Shown: positions 15,903 to 24,353, counted from the first letter of the stretch. The stretch is DNA of 64,000 nt from Eubacterium sp. (GCA_017477505.1 JAFUVQ010000015.1:150192-214191), one strand, 5' to 3'. The notes: a model not told the origin generated them from the letters alone. Numbers and translations: made by a program.

Positions 15903-17129
15903 ATGGAGATTAAAACAAATGGAGGAATAGCTTCTCCTAAAGGATTTATGGCGGCAGGAATCGAAGCTGCAGTTAAATATCAGAACAGGAAGGATATGGC
16001 TATAATCTATTCGGAAAAGCCATGTGTGGCTGCCGGAACATTTACAAGTAATGTGGTGAAGGCAGCTCCTGTAAAATGGGATATGAAGGTGGTTGAGGAA
16101 TCACCATTTGCACAGGCAGTAATCGTTAATACAGGAATAGCGAACGCAGGAACAGGCAGGGAAGGCATGGACTGCTGTGAGAAAACTGCAGAGAAGGCGG
16201 GAGAGCTTCTCGGAATTCCGAAGGAGTCGGTACTTATCGGCTCAACAGGCGTAATCGGGGCTCAGCTTCCTATGGACAGAATACTTGCCGGCGTTGAGAA
16301 ACTGGTAGCAGCCAGGGAACATAGCGACACAGCCGGAACAGATGCTTCAAAGGCTATCATGACCACCGATACGGTAAATAAAGAGCTTGCGGTTACCTTG
16401 GATATAGGCGGAGTAACAGTTATGATCGGAGCTATGAGCAAGGGCTCAGGCATGATACATCCGAATATGTGCACAATGCTCGGTTATGTAACCACTGATG
16501 CTGTTATCGGAAAAGAAGCACTTACTTCCATCATCAAGGAAGATGTGGTAGATACCTACAATATGATCTCTGTTGATGGCGATACATCCACAAACGACAC
16601 GCTTCTTATATTGGCAAACGGAATGGCAGGCAATCCTGAAATTCTTCCGGGAACTCCGGAATATGAAGCTTTCAAAGAAGCGGTACATTTTATAAATGAA
16701 ACACAGGCCAAGAGGCTTGCGGGAGACGGCGAAGGTGCAAAGGCACTTGTAGAATGTCACGTAATAAACGCAGCTTCAAAGGAAGATGCCCGTACACTTG
16801 CAAAATCAGTAATATGCTCAAGCCTTACCAAGGCGGCAGTATTCGGCCATGATGCAAACTGGGGCAGAATACTCTGTGCACTCGGTTACAGCGGAGCAGA
16901 ATTTGATCCGGAAGATATGGCGATTTATTATGCTGCTTTCGGTAAAAAGATTCTTATATATGAAAATGGAATGGATGCCGGATACAGCGAAGAGGAAGCA
17001 ACGGAAATCCTTTCACAACCGGAAGTACAGATCATAGCAGATATGCACATGGGTACTTATGACGCTACCGCATGGGGCTGTGACCTTACTTACGACTACG
17101 TAAAAATCAATGCAGATTATCGTTCATGA
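15903..17129 (+). CDS. argJ: Bifunctional glutamate N-acetyltransferase / amino-acid acetyltransferase
   Basis: ArgJ moves the acetyl group from N-acetylornithine back to glutamate, recycling it in the arginine pathway, and in many species also uses acetyl-CoA. The precursor cleaves itself into two chains before a nucleophilic threonine. The site is visible as KGSGMIHPNMC-TMLGYVTTDA, with Cys instead of the usual Ala just before Thr. The C-terminal chain has GHDANWGRILCALGYSG. The start at 15903 (MEIKTNGGIASPKGF) has GGAAGG 6-7 bases upstream, and gives the typical 408 residues. The earlier in-frame ATG at 15855 lacks a good binding site. Whether this copy is mono- or bifunctional cannot be told from sequence. 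Confidence 0.95.
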   Translation: MEIKTNGGIASPKGFMAAGIEAAVKYQNRKDMAIIYSEKPCVAAGTFTSNVVKAAPVKWDMKVVEESPFAQAVIVNTGIANAGTGREGMDCCEKTAEKAGELLGIPKESVLIGSTGVIGAQLPMDRILAGVEKLVAAREHSDTAGTDASKAIMTTDTVNKELAVTLDIGGVTVMIGAMSKGSGMIHPNMCTMLGYVTTDAVIGKEALTSIIKEDVVDTYNMISVDGDTSTNDTLLILANGMAGNPEILPGTPEYEAFKEAVHFINETQAKRLAGDGEGAKALVECHVINAASKEDARTLAKSVICSSLTKAAVFGHDANWGRILCALGYSGAEFDPEDMAIYYAAFGKKILIYENGMDAGYSEEEATEILSQPEVQIIADMHMGTYDATAWGCDLTYDYVKINADYRS

Positions 17130-17230
17130 TCATCAATTATCATTGTTCAGATAAGTATTATCAGTATAACTTACTATAGAAAATATAAAGATGCTATATT
17201 ATAATAAAAAGTCAAGCGAAAGGTAATGAC

Positions 17231-18142
17231 ATGAAAGTAGAGGAATACGTTATGACCAACAACGACCAGATGGAAGTAGTACTCGCAAAAGCACAGACAC
17301 TGAGTGAAGCCCTTCCTTATATTCAGAAGTTTAACGGGGCTAAAATAGTTGTCAAGTACGGCGGAAGCGCTATGCTGGACGATAATCTCAAATTTAACGT
17401 AATAAGGGACGTTGCCCTTTTGAAGCTTATCGGAATGAAGCCGATAGTAGTTCATGGCGGTGGAAAGGAGATAAGTACAGTTCTTAAGAAGTTCGGTAAG
17501 GAATCAGAGTTCATAAACGGACTCCGAGTTACAGATGAGGAAACTCTGGATGTTGCAGAAATGGTTCTCTCCAAGGTTAACAAAAGCCTTGTAGCAATGA
17601 TGACCAGCCTCGGTCTTAAGGCAGTAGGTATCAGTGGAAAGGATGCCGGACTTCTTAAAGTTAAGCAGAAACTGGCAGACGGCAAGGACATAGGATACGT
17701 CGGAGAAGTAACAGAGTCAAACAGTGAGCTTCTCGATACATTGATAGAGAATGATTTCATACCAGTTATCGCACCTATAGGTATAGGAGAGGAAGATAAT
17801 CACGGTTACAATATAAACGCTGATGACTGTGCATGTGCCATAGCAACAGCCGTAAGTGCGGAAAAACTCGTATTCCTTACAGATATCGAAGGAGTTTTCG
17901 TAGATCCTACAGATAAGAAGACCCTTATATCCGAAATGGATATACATGAGGCTCAGGAATTTATAGATAAGGGCGTTGTAGGCGGCGGCATGATGCCAAA
18001 GCTGCAGAACTGTATTGAAGCCATGAAGAACGGTGTATCAAGAGTCCATATTCTTGACGGAAGAGTTGAGCATTGTCTTCTTCTGGAGTTCTTTACCGAG
18101 AAGGGTATCGGTACTGCAATTCTTAAGGAAGCTCTTTTCTAG
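17231..18142 (+). CDS. argB: Acetylglutamate kinase
   Basis: ArgB phosphorylates N-acetylglutamate, the step before ArgC. The 303-residue protein belongs to the amino-acid kinase family: [11 protein letters not shown] at the nucleotide site, [10 protein letters not shown], the central SGKDAGLLK, and [12 protein letters not shown] near the end. Either ATG 17231 (AAAGGT upstream) or ATG 17252 (AGAGGA upstream) could be the start; the longer is given. The gap of about 100 bases from argJ is larger than typical within an operon and is AT-rich, so some independent expression is possible. Confidence 0.95.
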   Translation: MKVEEYVMTNNDQMEVVLAKAQTLSEALPYIQKFNGAKIVVKYGGSAMLDDNLKFNVIRDVALLKLIGMKPIVVHGGGKEISTVLKKFGKESEFINGLRVTDEETLDVAEMVLSKVNKSLVAMMTSLGLKAVGISGKDAGLLKVKQKLADGKDIGYVGEVTESNSELLDTLIENDFIPVIAPIGIGEEDNHGYNINADDCACAIATAVSAEKLVFLTDIEGVFVDPTDKKTLISEMDIHEAQEFIDKGVVGGGMMPKLQNCIEAMKNGVSRVHILDGRVEHCLLLEFFTEKGIGTAILKEALF

Positions 18143-18181
18143 ATTTACTTTGTATTTTACTGAATTTTAATCAATCTGATA

Positions 18182-18210
18182 TTGAATTAATAGTCCATAT
18201 CCTATAAAAT
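18182..18210 (+). promoter_or_regulatory. Promoter candidate for the comEA-like operon
   Basis: TTGAAT (18182-18187), a 17-bp spacer and TAAAAT (18205-18210), about 48 bp before the comEA-like start. Confidence 0.45.
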
Positions 18211-18257
18211 AAAATGTGGTATTTTCTTCTGTGTGTAAACTCCGAGAGGGTTTATGT

Positions 18258-18869
18258 ATGGAGATAAGAATGATCATATGTATGCTGTTCTTCGCTTTAT
18301 GTTTTATGGGATGCGGAGGAGCTCCTTCCGTACGAACATACGGAAGTACTGAAGAAGTTACGGAAGTAAACTCTGCCATGGATCCGGGAACTGAAGCTGA
18401 GACAGTAGAAGTAAGAAGTGTAGATGAAATCCGTGTATATGTCTGTGGTGCCGTAAAGAATCCGGACGTTTACCGGCTTCCTGAAGGAAGTATAGTAAAG
18501 GATGCCCTTGAAGCGGCAGGCGGAACCAGAGAGGGTGCTGCGGATGGATTTGTAAATCTTGCCGAAAAGCTTACGGATGGTGAGAAAATCTATTTTCCCT
18601 ATGCGACCGAGTTGGATGCCATTTATGATTCTGATCCGGAGATGACAGGAGCTGAGGCCGGAAACGGTGCAGATGATGGTCTGATAGATATTAATAAAGC
18701 CACAAAGGATGAGCTCATGACACTTCCGGGTATAGGTAGTGGAAAGGCTGAAGCAATAATCAGTTACCGTGAAGAACATGGAGCTTTCGGAAGCATTGAA
18801 GAGATTAAAAAAGTAAATGGTATTGGTGAAAAGCTTTTTGACAGGATACGGAGTCTTATAACGTTTTAG
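18258..18869 (+). CDS. comEA: ComEA-like DNA-binding lipoprotein
   Basis: This protein probably binds double-stranded DNA outside the membrane and feeds it to the ComEC channel. It starts at ATG 18258, 7 bases after GAGAGGG; the earlier in-frame ATG at 18216 lacks a binding site. The resulting 203-residue product has a lipoprotein signal (MLFFALCFMGC), so it is likely lipid-anchored, whereas Bacillus ComEA has a plain membrane anchor. An SLBB domain follows (IRVYVCGAVKNPDVYRLPEG, about 64-120). The C-terminal helix-hairpin-helix pair (about 142-203) has INKATKDELMTLPGIGSGKA and KVNGIGEKLFDRI. The response regulator gene starts 28 bases later. Confidence 0.9.
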   Translation: MEIRMIICMLFFALCFMGCGGAPSVRTYGSTEEVTEVNSAMDPGTEAETVEVRSVDEIRVYVCGAVKNPDVYRLPEGSIVKDALEAAGGTREGAADGFVNLAEKLTDGEKIYFPYATELDAIYDSDPEMTGAEAGNGADDGLIDINKATKDELMTLPGIGSGKAEAIISYREEHGAFGSIEEIKKVNGIGEKLFDRIRSLITF

Positions 18870-18897
18870 ATAAACATTTGAAAGGGACTGAACGTAA

Positions 18898-19587
18898 ATG
18901 AAGAAGGTTCTTGTAGTAGATGATGAAAAGAGTATAGTAAAGGGAATCAAATTCAGCCTTGAACAGGATGATATGAGTGTTGATACCGCATATGATGGAG
19001 AGACTGCTATAGAAAAGATCAGACATGAATCATATGATGTGGTTCTTCTCGATGTAATGCTTCCTAAGTATACGGGACTTGAGGTATGTCAGATGGTCAG
19101 AGAGTTTTCTGATGTGCCTATCATTATGCTTACTGCAAAAGGTGAGGATATGGACAAGATACTCGGTCTCGAGTATGGAGCGGATGATTATATCACCAAA
19201 CCTTTTAATATACTTGAAGTTAAGGCCAGGATAAAGGCCATTATGAGAAGAAGCTTCAAGGCGGATGCTGACAAGGAGAAGGAAGGAAGCATAATTGAAA
19301 AGAATGGACTTCGTTGTGAATGTGACAGCAGGCGCGTTTTCATTAACGGAGATGAAGTTAGTCTTACGGCTAAGGAATTTGACCTTCTTCTTTTACTTAT
19401 ATCAAATCCTAATAAAGTATACAGCAGAGACGATCTTCTTGAGACTATCTGGGGTTCCTCATATCCCGGAGATGCCAGAACAGTTGATGTTCATGTAAGA
19501 AGACTTCGTGAAAAGATTGAAAGTCAGCCTGCAAATCCGAGATATATACATACCAAATGGGGCATAGGTTATTATTTCAGAGGATGA
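18898..19587 (+). CDS. OmpR-family response regulator (no adjacent histidine kinase)
   Basis: The 229-residue protein has a receiver domain (1-120) with the acidic pair VVDDE, the phospho-acceptor aspartate in VVLLDVMLP (about 51), IIMLTAK and KPF. A winged-helix DNA-binding domain follows (about 130-228: LTAKEFDLLLLLISNPNKVY, TVDVHVRRLREKI, WGIGYYF). It should be a transcription factor switched by phosphorylation. The usual partner histidine kinase is absent; the next gene, one base later, is a pseudo-hydrolase/methyltransferase fusion. Its signal and targets are unknown. Confidence 0.93.
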   Translation: MKKVLVVDDEKSIVKGIKFSLEQDDMSVDTAYDGETAIEKIRHESYDVVLLDVMLPKYTGLEVCQMVREFSDVPIIMLTAKGEDMDKILGLEYGADDYITKPFNILEVKARIKAIMRRSFKADADKEKEGSIIEKNGLRCECDSRRVFINGDEVSLTAKEFDLLLLLISNPNKVYSRDDLLETIWGSSYPGDARTVDVHVRRLREKIESQPANPRYIHTKWGIGYYFRG

Positions 19588-19588
19588 T

Positions 19589-21142
19589 ATGGAGAGTACA
19601 AATAAAAAAGGTAAGACGGGAAACAAAGCAGATATGCCGAGATGGGTATCTGCTATGTTTTTCATTGATGCATTTAAGATAGATAAAAATGAATGCTTCT
19701 ATATCAGACCTAAAGAGAATTTCAGTGAAGAGTACTTTTTTTATATTTATGACAACAGAAACGGTCATAGGCCAAGTAACAGGGAACTGAAATTTGTACT
19801 TGATATCTGCAAGCGGACAGGTAAGGGGGCATTCATACCCCTTTATCCCCTTGTGCCTGAACATACAGAGGATGAGGTTCAGGAATTTATGAGAGAAGCC
19901 TATAAGAGCTTCTGCCTTTCCTTTGGAGAAGGAAAGCTTATCATGATCTCTTCCGGTTCAGGTGTAAAAGTGGCGCTTAAACTCATGCAGGGTGCATGGA
20001 AGGAAGGGCTCAGGTTTTCCGACAAGATAATCATGATAGCACCTGTTATTGATGATGAAATGCTTCTGAACGAGGATTATGATGACTTCGTTGATTTCTG
20101 CAGAGATATAACTATCTGTCATGGTTCGGAAGATGAGGAAAGAGAACTCGTAAGGTATTTCATCAATACACTTACGGAAGAAGGGCTTGAGATAAAATAT
20201 TTTGAATATAAAGATGCTCCCTGTGATTTTTATCTTTCACCGGGACGTCGTGATACCAAGCATATGAAACGAATCCTCATGGATATCATTCTTGATGTTA
20301 CGAAGAATGCTATCAGTGAGCATATGTATGAGATCAAGAGAAGGGGAGATATAACCAAAAGATATCCGGAGATATTTACTGATGAAAGAGCAGTAATGTT
20401 TATCTCCAAGAATAAGATTTTTACTAAGAGAAAGAGACATTTCGGCAGATATCAGGATCTGCTTCTTGCTGCGAGCTATAAAAAGTTCGATGATGCCGCG
20501 CGGCTTTTCCTGAAGGAATATCCCAACGGTACCGTGGTCTATCTGGGCTGTAATCTGGATACTATGTATGACAGGGTGGATAATGGAAGGGTAACGTGGT
20601 ATAATCTCGACAGAGCCGGCAGAATGGCTATAAGGAAGATGTATACTGTTGCCGGAGAACGTGAGATTAACATCGAGAAGACAGTTGACGATCTGTCGTG
20701 GTTTGATGATATAAAAACTGACACAGGCTTTGGCCTGCTTATTCTTTGTCGTAACATTTTCGTGTATTACAGTGCTAAAGAAGTAAAGGAGTACATCAAT
20801 AAAATATACGAGAAGTTTCCGGGAGCACAGGTTGTGTTTGATGCAAGTAATCAGATAACCATGTTCAACAAGGATTTCTATGAACCTGATAAAGAGCTCA
20901 AGGTAAGGACGAGGAAGTATTTCATAAACAGTCCTGAAAGAGCTGTATCTGCCTGGAACCCGGCGTTTACCATAGTATGGTCGAAGTCGATGCTGGAAGG
21001 AATAAAGGCTCCGGAAGACAGCAGGCTTTCACTAAGGCTAAGACTGTGGTTGGAGAATATATCGAAAAGATATATGATAATCAAGATAAAACTCGGTGTA
21101 GAAAAATACAAGCAATATCATAATATATATAAGGAGAGATAA
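19589..21142 (+). CDS. Fusion of a degenerate alpha/beta-hydrolase-like domain with a leucine-carboxyl-methyltransferase-like domain
   Basis: I see two parts. Residues 1-240 follow the fold-3 alpha/beta hydrolase pattern: LYPLVPEHTEDEV is like the YPLAPEH segment of that family, and LIMISSGSGVKVAL stands where the GDSAG nucleophile elbow should be. Aligned this way the serine position is Gly123, and the usual HGGG oxyanion motif is also missing, so this half may be catalytically dead. Residues 290-517 resemble SAM-dependent methyltransferases of the leucine carboxyl methyltransferase type: VVYLGCNLDTMYDR (316-329) and WYNLDRAG correspond to their LGaGLDTR and WYDLD motifs. The reaction and substrate are unknown. 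It begins one base after the response regulator and ends three bases before an acyl-ligase gene, so the three are almost certainly cotranscribed. Confidence 0.6.
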   Translation: MESTNKKGKTGNKADMPRWVSAMFFIDAFKIDKNECFYIRPKENFSEEYFFYIYDNRNGHRPSNRELKFVLDICKRTGKGAFIPLYPLVPEHTEDEVQEFMREAYKSFCLSFGEGKLIMISSGSGVKVALKLMQGAWKEGLRFSDKIIMIAPVIDDEMLLNEDYDDFVDFCRDITICHGSEDEERELVRYFINTLTEEGLEIKYFEYKDAPCDFYLSPGRRDTKHMKRILMDIILDVTKNAISEHMYEIKRRGDITKRYPEIFTDERAVMFISKNKIFTKRKRHFGRYQDLLLAASYKKFDDAARLFLKEYPNGTVVYLGCNLDTMYDRVDNGRVTWYNLDRAGRMAIRKMYTVAGEREINIEKTVDDLSWFDDIKTDTGFGLLILCRNIFVYYSAKEVKEYINKIYEKFPGAQVVFDASNQITMFNKDFYEPDKELKVRTRKYFINSPERAVSAWNPAFTIVWSKSMLEGIKAPEDSRLSLRLRLWLENISKRYMIIKIKLGVEKYKQYHNIYKER

Positions 21143-21145
21143 GAA

Positions 21146-22780
21146 ATGCCTGTTACAGAACTACTCACCAGAAATGCAAAGGAGTTTGGCGACGATATAG
21201 CTCTGGTTGAGATAAATCCTGCCATTACCGAAAAGAAGAGAATCACATGGAAGGAATATGACCTTATTCAGTCAACAGAAGAAGAACCATACAGAAGAGA
21301 AATCACATGGAAGGTATTTGACGAGAAGGCTAATCGTTTTGCAAATCTTCTGATTTCAAGGGGAATTAAGAAGAATGACAAAGTCGGTATCCTTCTTATG
21401 AACTGTCTGGAATGGCTTCCGATATATTTCGGAGTACTTAAAACAGGAGCTCTTGCAGTTCCGCTCAATTTCAGATACGACACAGAAGAGATAGAATACT
21501 GTGTAAAGCTGGCTGAATGTGATGTTCTCGTATTCGGGCCTGAATTCATAGGACGTATAGAGCCTATAGCTGATAAGCTTTCAAAGAAGAGACTGCTTTA
21601 CTACGTAGGAAGCGCATGCCCTTCATTTGCAGATGATTATAATGAGGATACTTCAAACTGCAGCAGTATCGCACCGGATATTACTATTACTGATGATGAT
21701 TACGGTGCAATTTATTTTTCATCCGGAACAACAGGATTCCCTAAGGCTATCCTTCATAAGCACAGATCATTGATGCATGCTGCAAAGACAGAACAGGCAC
21801 ATCATGGTCAGACTAAGGATGATGTGTTCCTCTGTATTCCGCCTCTTTATCATACAGGCGCAAAGATGCACTGGATGGGAAGTCTTCTGGTAGGCGGAAA
21901 GGCTGTAATCCTTAAGGGTACTAAGCCGGAATACATACTTGATGCTGCAAGCCGTGAGCATTGCACGATAGTATGGCTTCTTGTTCCATGGGCACAGGAT
22001 ATACTTATCGCTCTTGAGAGCGGAAAGCTTAAACTTGAAGATTATCAGCTTTCACAGTGGAGACTTATGCATATAGGGGCGCAGCCTGTTCCTGCAAGCC
22101 TTATCCAGAGATGGAAGCAGATATTCCCGAATCATCAGTATGATACGAACTACGGACTCTCAGAATCCATAGGACCCGGCTGTGTGCACCTTGGAGTTGA
22201 GAACATTCATAAGGTCGGAGCAATCGGTGTGGCAGGTTACGGCTGGACTGTAAAGGTTGCTGATGAAAATGGAAATGAAGTACCGCAGGGTGAAGTAGGA
22301 GAGCTTCTTATAAAGGGACCCGGCGTCATGGAATGCTATTATCATAATAAGAAGGCTACAGAAGAATGTCTTAAGGACGGATGGCTTTATTCAGGCGATA
22401 TGGCCAAGGTTGATGAAGACGGATTTATCTGGCTCGTTGACAGGAAGAAGGATGTCATCATAAGTGGTGGTGAGAATATCTATCCTGTACAGATTGAGTC
22501 TTTCCTTATGAAGAATCCTAAGATTCAGGATGTTGCCGTTATAGGTATCGGTGATACAAGACTCGGTGAGATATCAGCAGCCATCATACAGCTTAAAGAG
22601 GGTATGATCGCAGATGAAGAAGAGATAAATGAATTCTGTCTTGAACTTCCAAGATATAAGAGACCAAGAAAGATTATATTTGCCGACGTTCCGAGAAATG
22701 CTACAGGCAAGATAGAAAAGCCGAAGCTTAGGGAAATATATGGCGCAGATAACCTCGTTGCCAAAGAAAATAATTCATAA
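21146..22780 (+). CDS. AMP-dependent acyl-CoA synthetase / ligase
   Basis: This 544-residue enzyme belongs to the class I adenylate-forming family. It activates a carboxylic acid with ATP as acyl-AMP, then usually transfers it to CoA. The phosphate loop is YFSSGTTGFPKAI (about 192-204), the A5 motif is YGLSES, the A7-A8 region is YSGDMAKVDEDGFIWLVDRK, and the A10 lysine is in NATGKIEKPKLR. The overall pattern is that of fatty-acid or aryl-acid CoA ligases; the acid is not predictable here. A 20-residue N-terminal stretch is duplicated (ITWKEYD...ITWKVFD). SD AAGGAGAG precedes ATG 21146. It is the last gene after the regulator and the fusion gene. Confidence 0.88.
   Translation: MPVTELLTRNAKEFGDDIALVEINPAITEKKRITWKEYDLIQSTEEEPYRREITWKVFDEKANRFANLLISRGIKKNDKVGILLMNCLEWLPIYFGVLKTGALAVPLNFRYDTEEIEYCVKLAECDVLVFGPEFIGRIEPIADKLSKKRLLYYVGSACPSFADDYNEDTSNCSSIAPDITITDDDYGAIYFSSGTTGFPKAILHKHRSLMHAAKTEQAHHGQTKDDVFLCIPPLYHTGAKMHWMGSLLVGGKAVILKGTKPEYILDAASREHCTIVWLLVPWAQDILIALESGKLKLEDYQLSQWRLMHIGAQPVPASLIQRWKQIFPNHQYDTNYGLSESIGPGCVHLGVENIHKVGAIGVAGYGWTVKVADENGNEVPQGEVGELLIKGPGVMECYYHNKKATEECLKDGWLYSGDMAKVDEDGFIWLVDRKKDVIISGGENIYPVQIESFLMKNPKIQDVAVIGIGDTRLGEISAAIIQLKEGMIADEEEINEFCLELPRYKRPRKIIFADVPRNATGKIEKPKLREIYGADNLVAKENNS
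21241..21320 (+). repeat. 60-bp duplication near the N-terminus of the ligase
   Basis: AATCACATGGAAGG occurs at 21241 and again at 21301, with similar flanks (RITWKEYD and EITWKVFD). Normal family members have the ITW-D segment once, so a 20-residue insertion by partial duplication is likely. Confidence 0.6.
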
Positions 22781-22790
22781 TATGCATTAG

Positions 22791-22812
22791 ATTGTAAAAA
22801 GTTACAATTTTG
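22791..22812 (+). terminator. Weak hairpin terminator after the ligase gene
   Basis: ATTGTAA (22791-22797), an AAAG loop and TTACAAT (22802-22808), followed by a T run. Confidence 0.45.
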
Positions 22813-22814
22813 AC

Positions 22815-22842
22815 TTGATTTTTTGTGAATTTATGGTAATAT
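22815..22842 (+). promoter_or_regulatory. Promoter candidate for the GH25 lysozyme gene
   Basis: TTGATT (22815-22820), a 16-bp spacer and TAATAT (22837-22842). It implies a leader of about 350 nt before the lysozyme start, containing a long hairpin and a repeat array. Confidence 0.5.
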
Positions 22843-22884
22843 TTACATAAGCGTAAGGGGTACGTTTTGTTAAAGTGGGGTTAG

Positions 22885-22966
22885 TTACATATATAAGTAA
22901 CGGGCAAAGGCAATCATTCTTTTTCACGAGATGAATCAGGGTGATTGCCTTTACCTTTATATGTAA
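22885..22966 (+). promoter_or_regulatory. Long hairpin in the lysozyme leader
   Basis: An outer stem (TTACATATATAAG with CTTTATATGTAA) encloses an inner perfect 11-bp stem (AAAGGCAATCA at 22906-22916, TGATTGCCTTT at 22942-22952) and a 25-nt loop. There is no T run, so it is not an ordinary terminator. It matches no riboswitch that I can recognise. Confidence 0.55.
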
Positions 22967-22982
22967 ATCGGGCCGGTGTATT

Positions 22983-23146
22983 ATATATAGTTGTGAAATG
23001 ATGCCAATGTATATATAATTGTGAGATTAGACAGGCATATATAATTGTGAAATGAGGCCTGTATATATAATTGTGAGATGAGGCAGGCATAAATATAATT
23101 GTGAGATTAGACCGGAATATATATAATTGTGAAATGAAGCCGGCAT
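22983..23146 (+). repeat. Array of six tandem 26-28-bp repeats upstream of the lysozyme gene
   Basis: Units follow ATATATAATTGTGARAT-N3-GVCNGNAT. TTGTGA cores start at 22991, 23019, 23045, 23071, 23099 and 23127, with spacings 28, 26, 26, 28 and 28. There are no unique spacers. Copies vary mainly in alternating AGACAGG / AGGCCTG / AAGCCGG positions. A degenerate seventh copy (ATACAGATGTGA) follows. Confidence 0.85.
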
Positions 23147-23197
23147 ATACAGATGTGATTTTGAAGCAATGCAATAAGAGCAAATTAGGAGGAAACT

Positions 23198-24334
23198 GTG
23201 GATTACAGGAATCAGAACCGTCGGAGAAACTACGATGAGTATGAAGAATACGATGAGTATGAAGACGACGAATATGAAGATGATGAATATGAGGATGATG
23301 AGTACGAAGACGATGAGTACGATTCTGATGAATATGAAGACGATGAAGGCATAAGATACAGCGGACCCAGACAGATGTCCGCAAGGGATGTAAAGAAACA
23401 GAGAACCAGGAAGATTGTAAAACTCTGGATCGCATTTATCATATTTCTGGTAGTCGCAGCGGTTGCATTCATGGTTATAAGCGACAGGTTATACAGAGGC
23501 GAACCGCTTAAACCAGGTCTTACAGGCAGCATAATTCATTTTGATGCAGATTACAGCATAGTCGATGTTATCAATGATAATCACGAACGCTATATGAAAA
23601 AGGCATATGTCTATGCTGAGGGCGAATATCTCAAGATAAGTGCCAAAGTGGCAAGGAATAATATTGATTTTGAGAATGATTTCGCTGCAGGTAATGGCGG
23701 ATATACTTATTTTATGAAGGATGGAGCGGTTTCTTCATCGGTTGCAATAGATGTTTCAAGCTATAATCCCGGAGTAGACTGGGAGAGCGTTAAGGCCTCA
23801 GGAGTTTCAAGTGTCATGATCAGATCTGGATACAGAGGCTATGGTGAAGAAGCTACACTTGTAGCAGATAAGAATTTCAGTTCAAACTTTTCAGGAGCAA
23901 CTGCTGCAGGACTTAAGGTCGGAGTATATTTCTTCACCCAGGCAACAACCTATGACGAGGGCGTTGAAGAGGCTGAGTTTGTGATAAGCCAGCTGGACGG
24001 TAAGAGTCTTGAGATGCCGATTGCAATAGATACCGAAAATGTGGATTCCGATGAAAGCGCCAGAGCAAACGGGATAGACAAACAGGCAAGGACGGATGCT
24101 GTTAAGGGATTCTGTGAAACTATAAAGGCTGCCGGATATACGCCTATGATTTATGCCAACAGAAACTGGTTCCTCACCCGTCTTGATATAGAGCAGATAG
24201 GAGAGTATCAGTTCTGGCTTGCAAATTATTCCATGCTGGATTTCCCTTACCATATAGAGGGAATGCAGTACACGCCGGAGGGAAATGTTTCGGGAGTTCC
24301 CGGAAATTGCGATATAAATGTATGGTTTAATTAA
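23198..24334 (+). CDS. Membrane-anchored GH25 lysozyme (N-acetylmuramidase)
   Basis: The 378-residue protein has a cytoplasmic N-terminus dominated by an acidic repeat (YEDDE units, about residues 15-50), then a basic stretch, one membrane span (about 71-91, LWIAFIIFLVVAAVAFMVI), a short outer linker and a GH25 domain (about 180-378). GH25 landmarks are VAIDVSSYNPGVDWESVK, VMIRSGYRGYG, YFFTQA and the catalytic-type IAIDTENVD. It should cut the glycan backbone of peptidoglycan outside the membrane. The start is GTG 23198, five bases after AGGAGG. The long leader with hairpin and repeats suggests regulated expression. The role of the acidic cytoplasmic tail is unknown. Confidence 0.9.
   Translation: MDYRNQNRRRNYDEYEEYDEYEDDEYEDDEYEDDEYEDDEYDSDEYEDDEGIRYSGPRQMSARDVKKQRTRKIVKLWIAFIIFLVVAAVAFMVISDRLYRGEPLKPGLTGSIIHFDADYSIVDVINDNHERYMKKAYVYAEGEYLKISAKVARNNIDFENDFAAGNGGYTYFMKDGAVSSSVAIDVSSYNPGVDWESVKASGVSSVMIRSGYRGYGEEATLVADKNFSSNFSGATAAGLKVGVYFFTQATTYDEGVEEAEFVISQLDGKSLEMPIAIDTENVDSDESARANGIDKQARTDAVKGFCETIKAAGYTPMIYANRNWFLTRLDIEQIGEYQFWLANYSMLDFPYHIEGMQYTPEGNVSGVPGNCDINVWFN
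23247..23350 (+). repeat. 15-bp acidic coding repeats in the lysozyme gene
   Basis: Units encoding EYEDD are repeated about six times with synonymous drift, giving a highly acidic cytoplasmic tail. Confidence 0.8.
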
Positions 24335-24353
24335 AAAATGATTGTAAACGAGA

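Noticed and set aside
22983-23146. Repeat array considered as a CRISPR
   Set aside because: Units are contiguous 26-28-bp copies without unique spacers, and no cas gene is in the window.
22843-23197. c-di-GMP or other known riboswitch upstream of the lysozyme
   Set aside because: I looked for GEMM-I/II core sequences because c-di-GMP genes are frequent here, but no match to their conserved GGxxAAAxC or tetraloop features was found.
23247-23350. Acidic repeats as a calcium-binding repeat domain
   Set aside because: The EYEDD units are on the cytoplasmic side of the membrane span and lack a calcium-loop pattern; only low complexity is supported.
22914-23435. 173-residue minus-strand ORF over the lysozyme leader
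   Set aside because: It is only the translation of the tandem repeats and the acidic-repeat DNA on the opposite strand; no start signal or homology.
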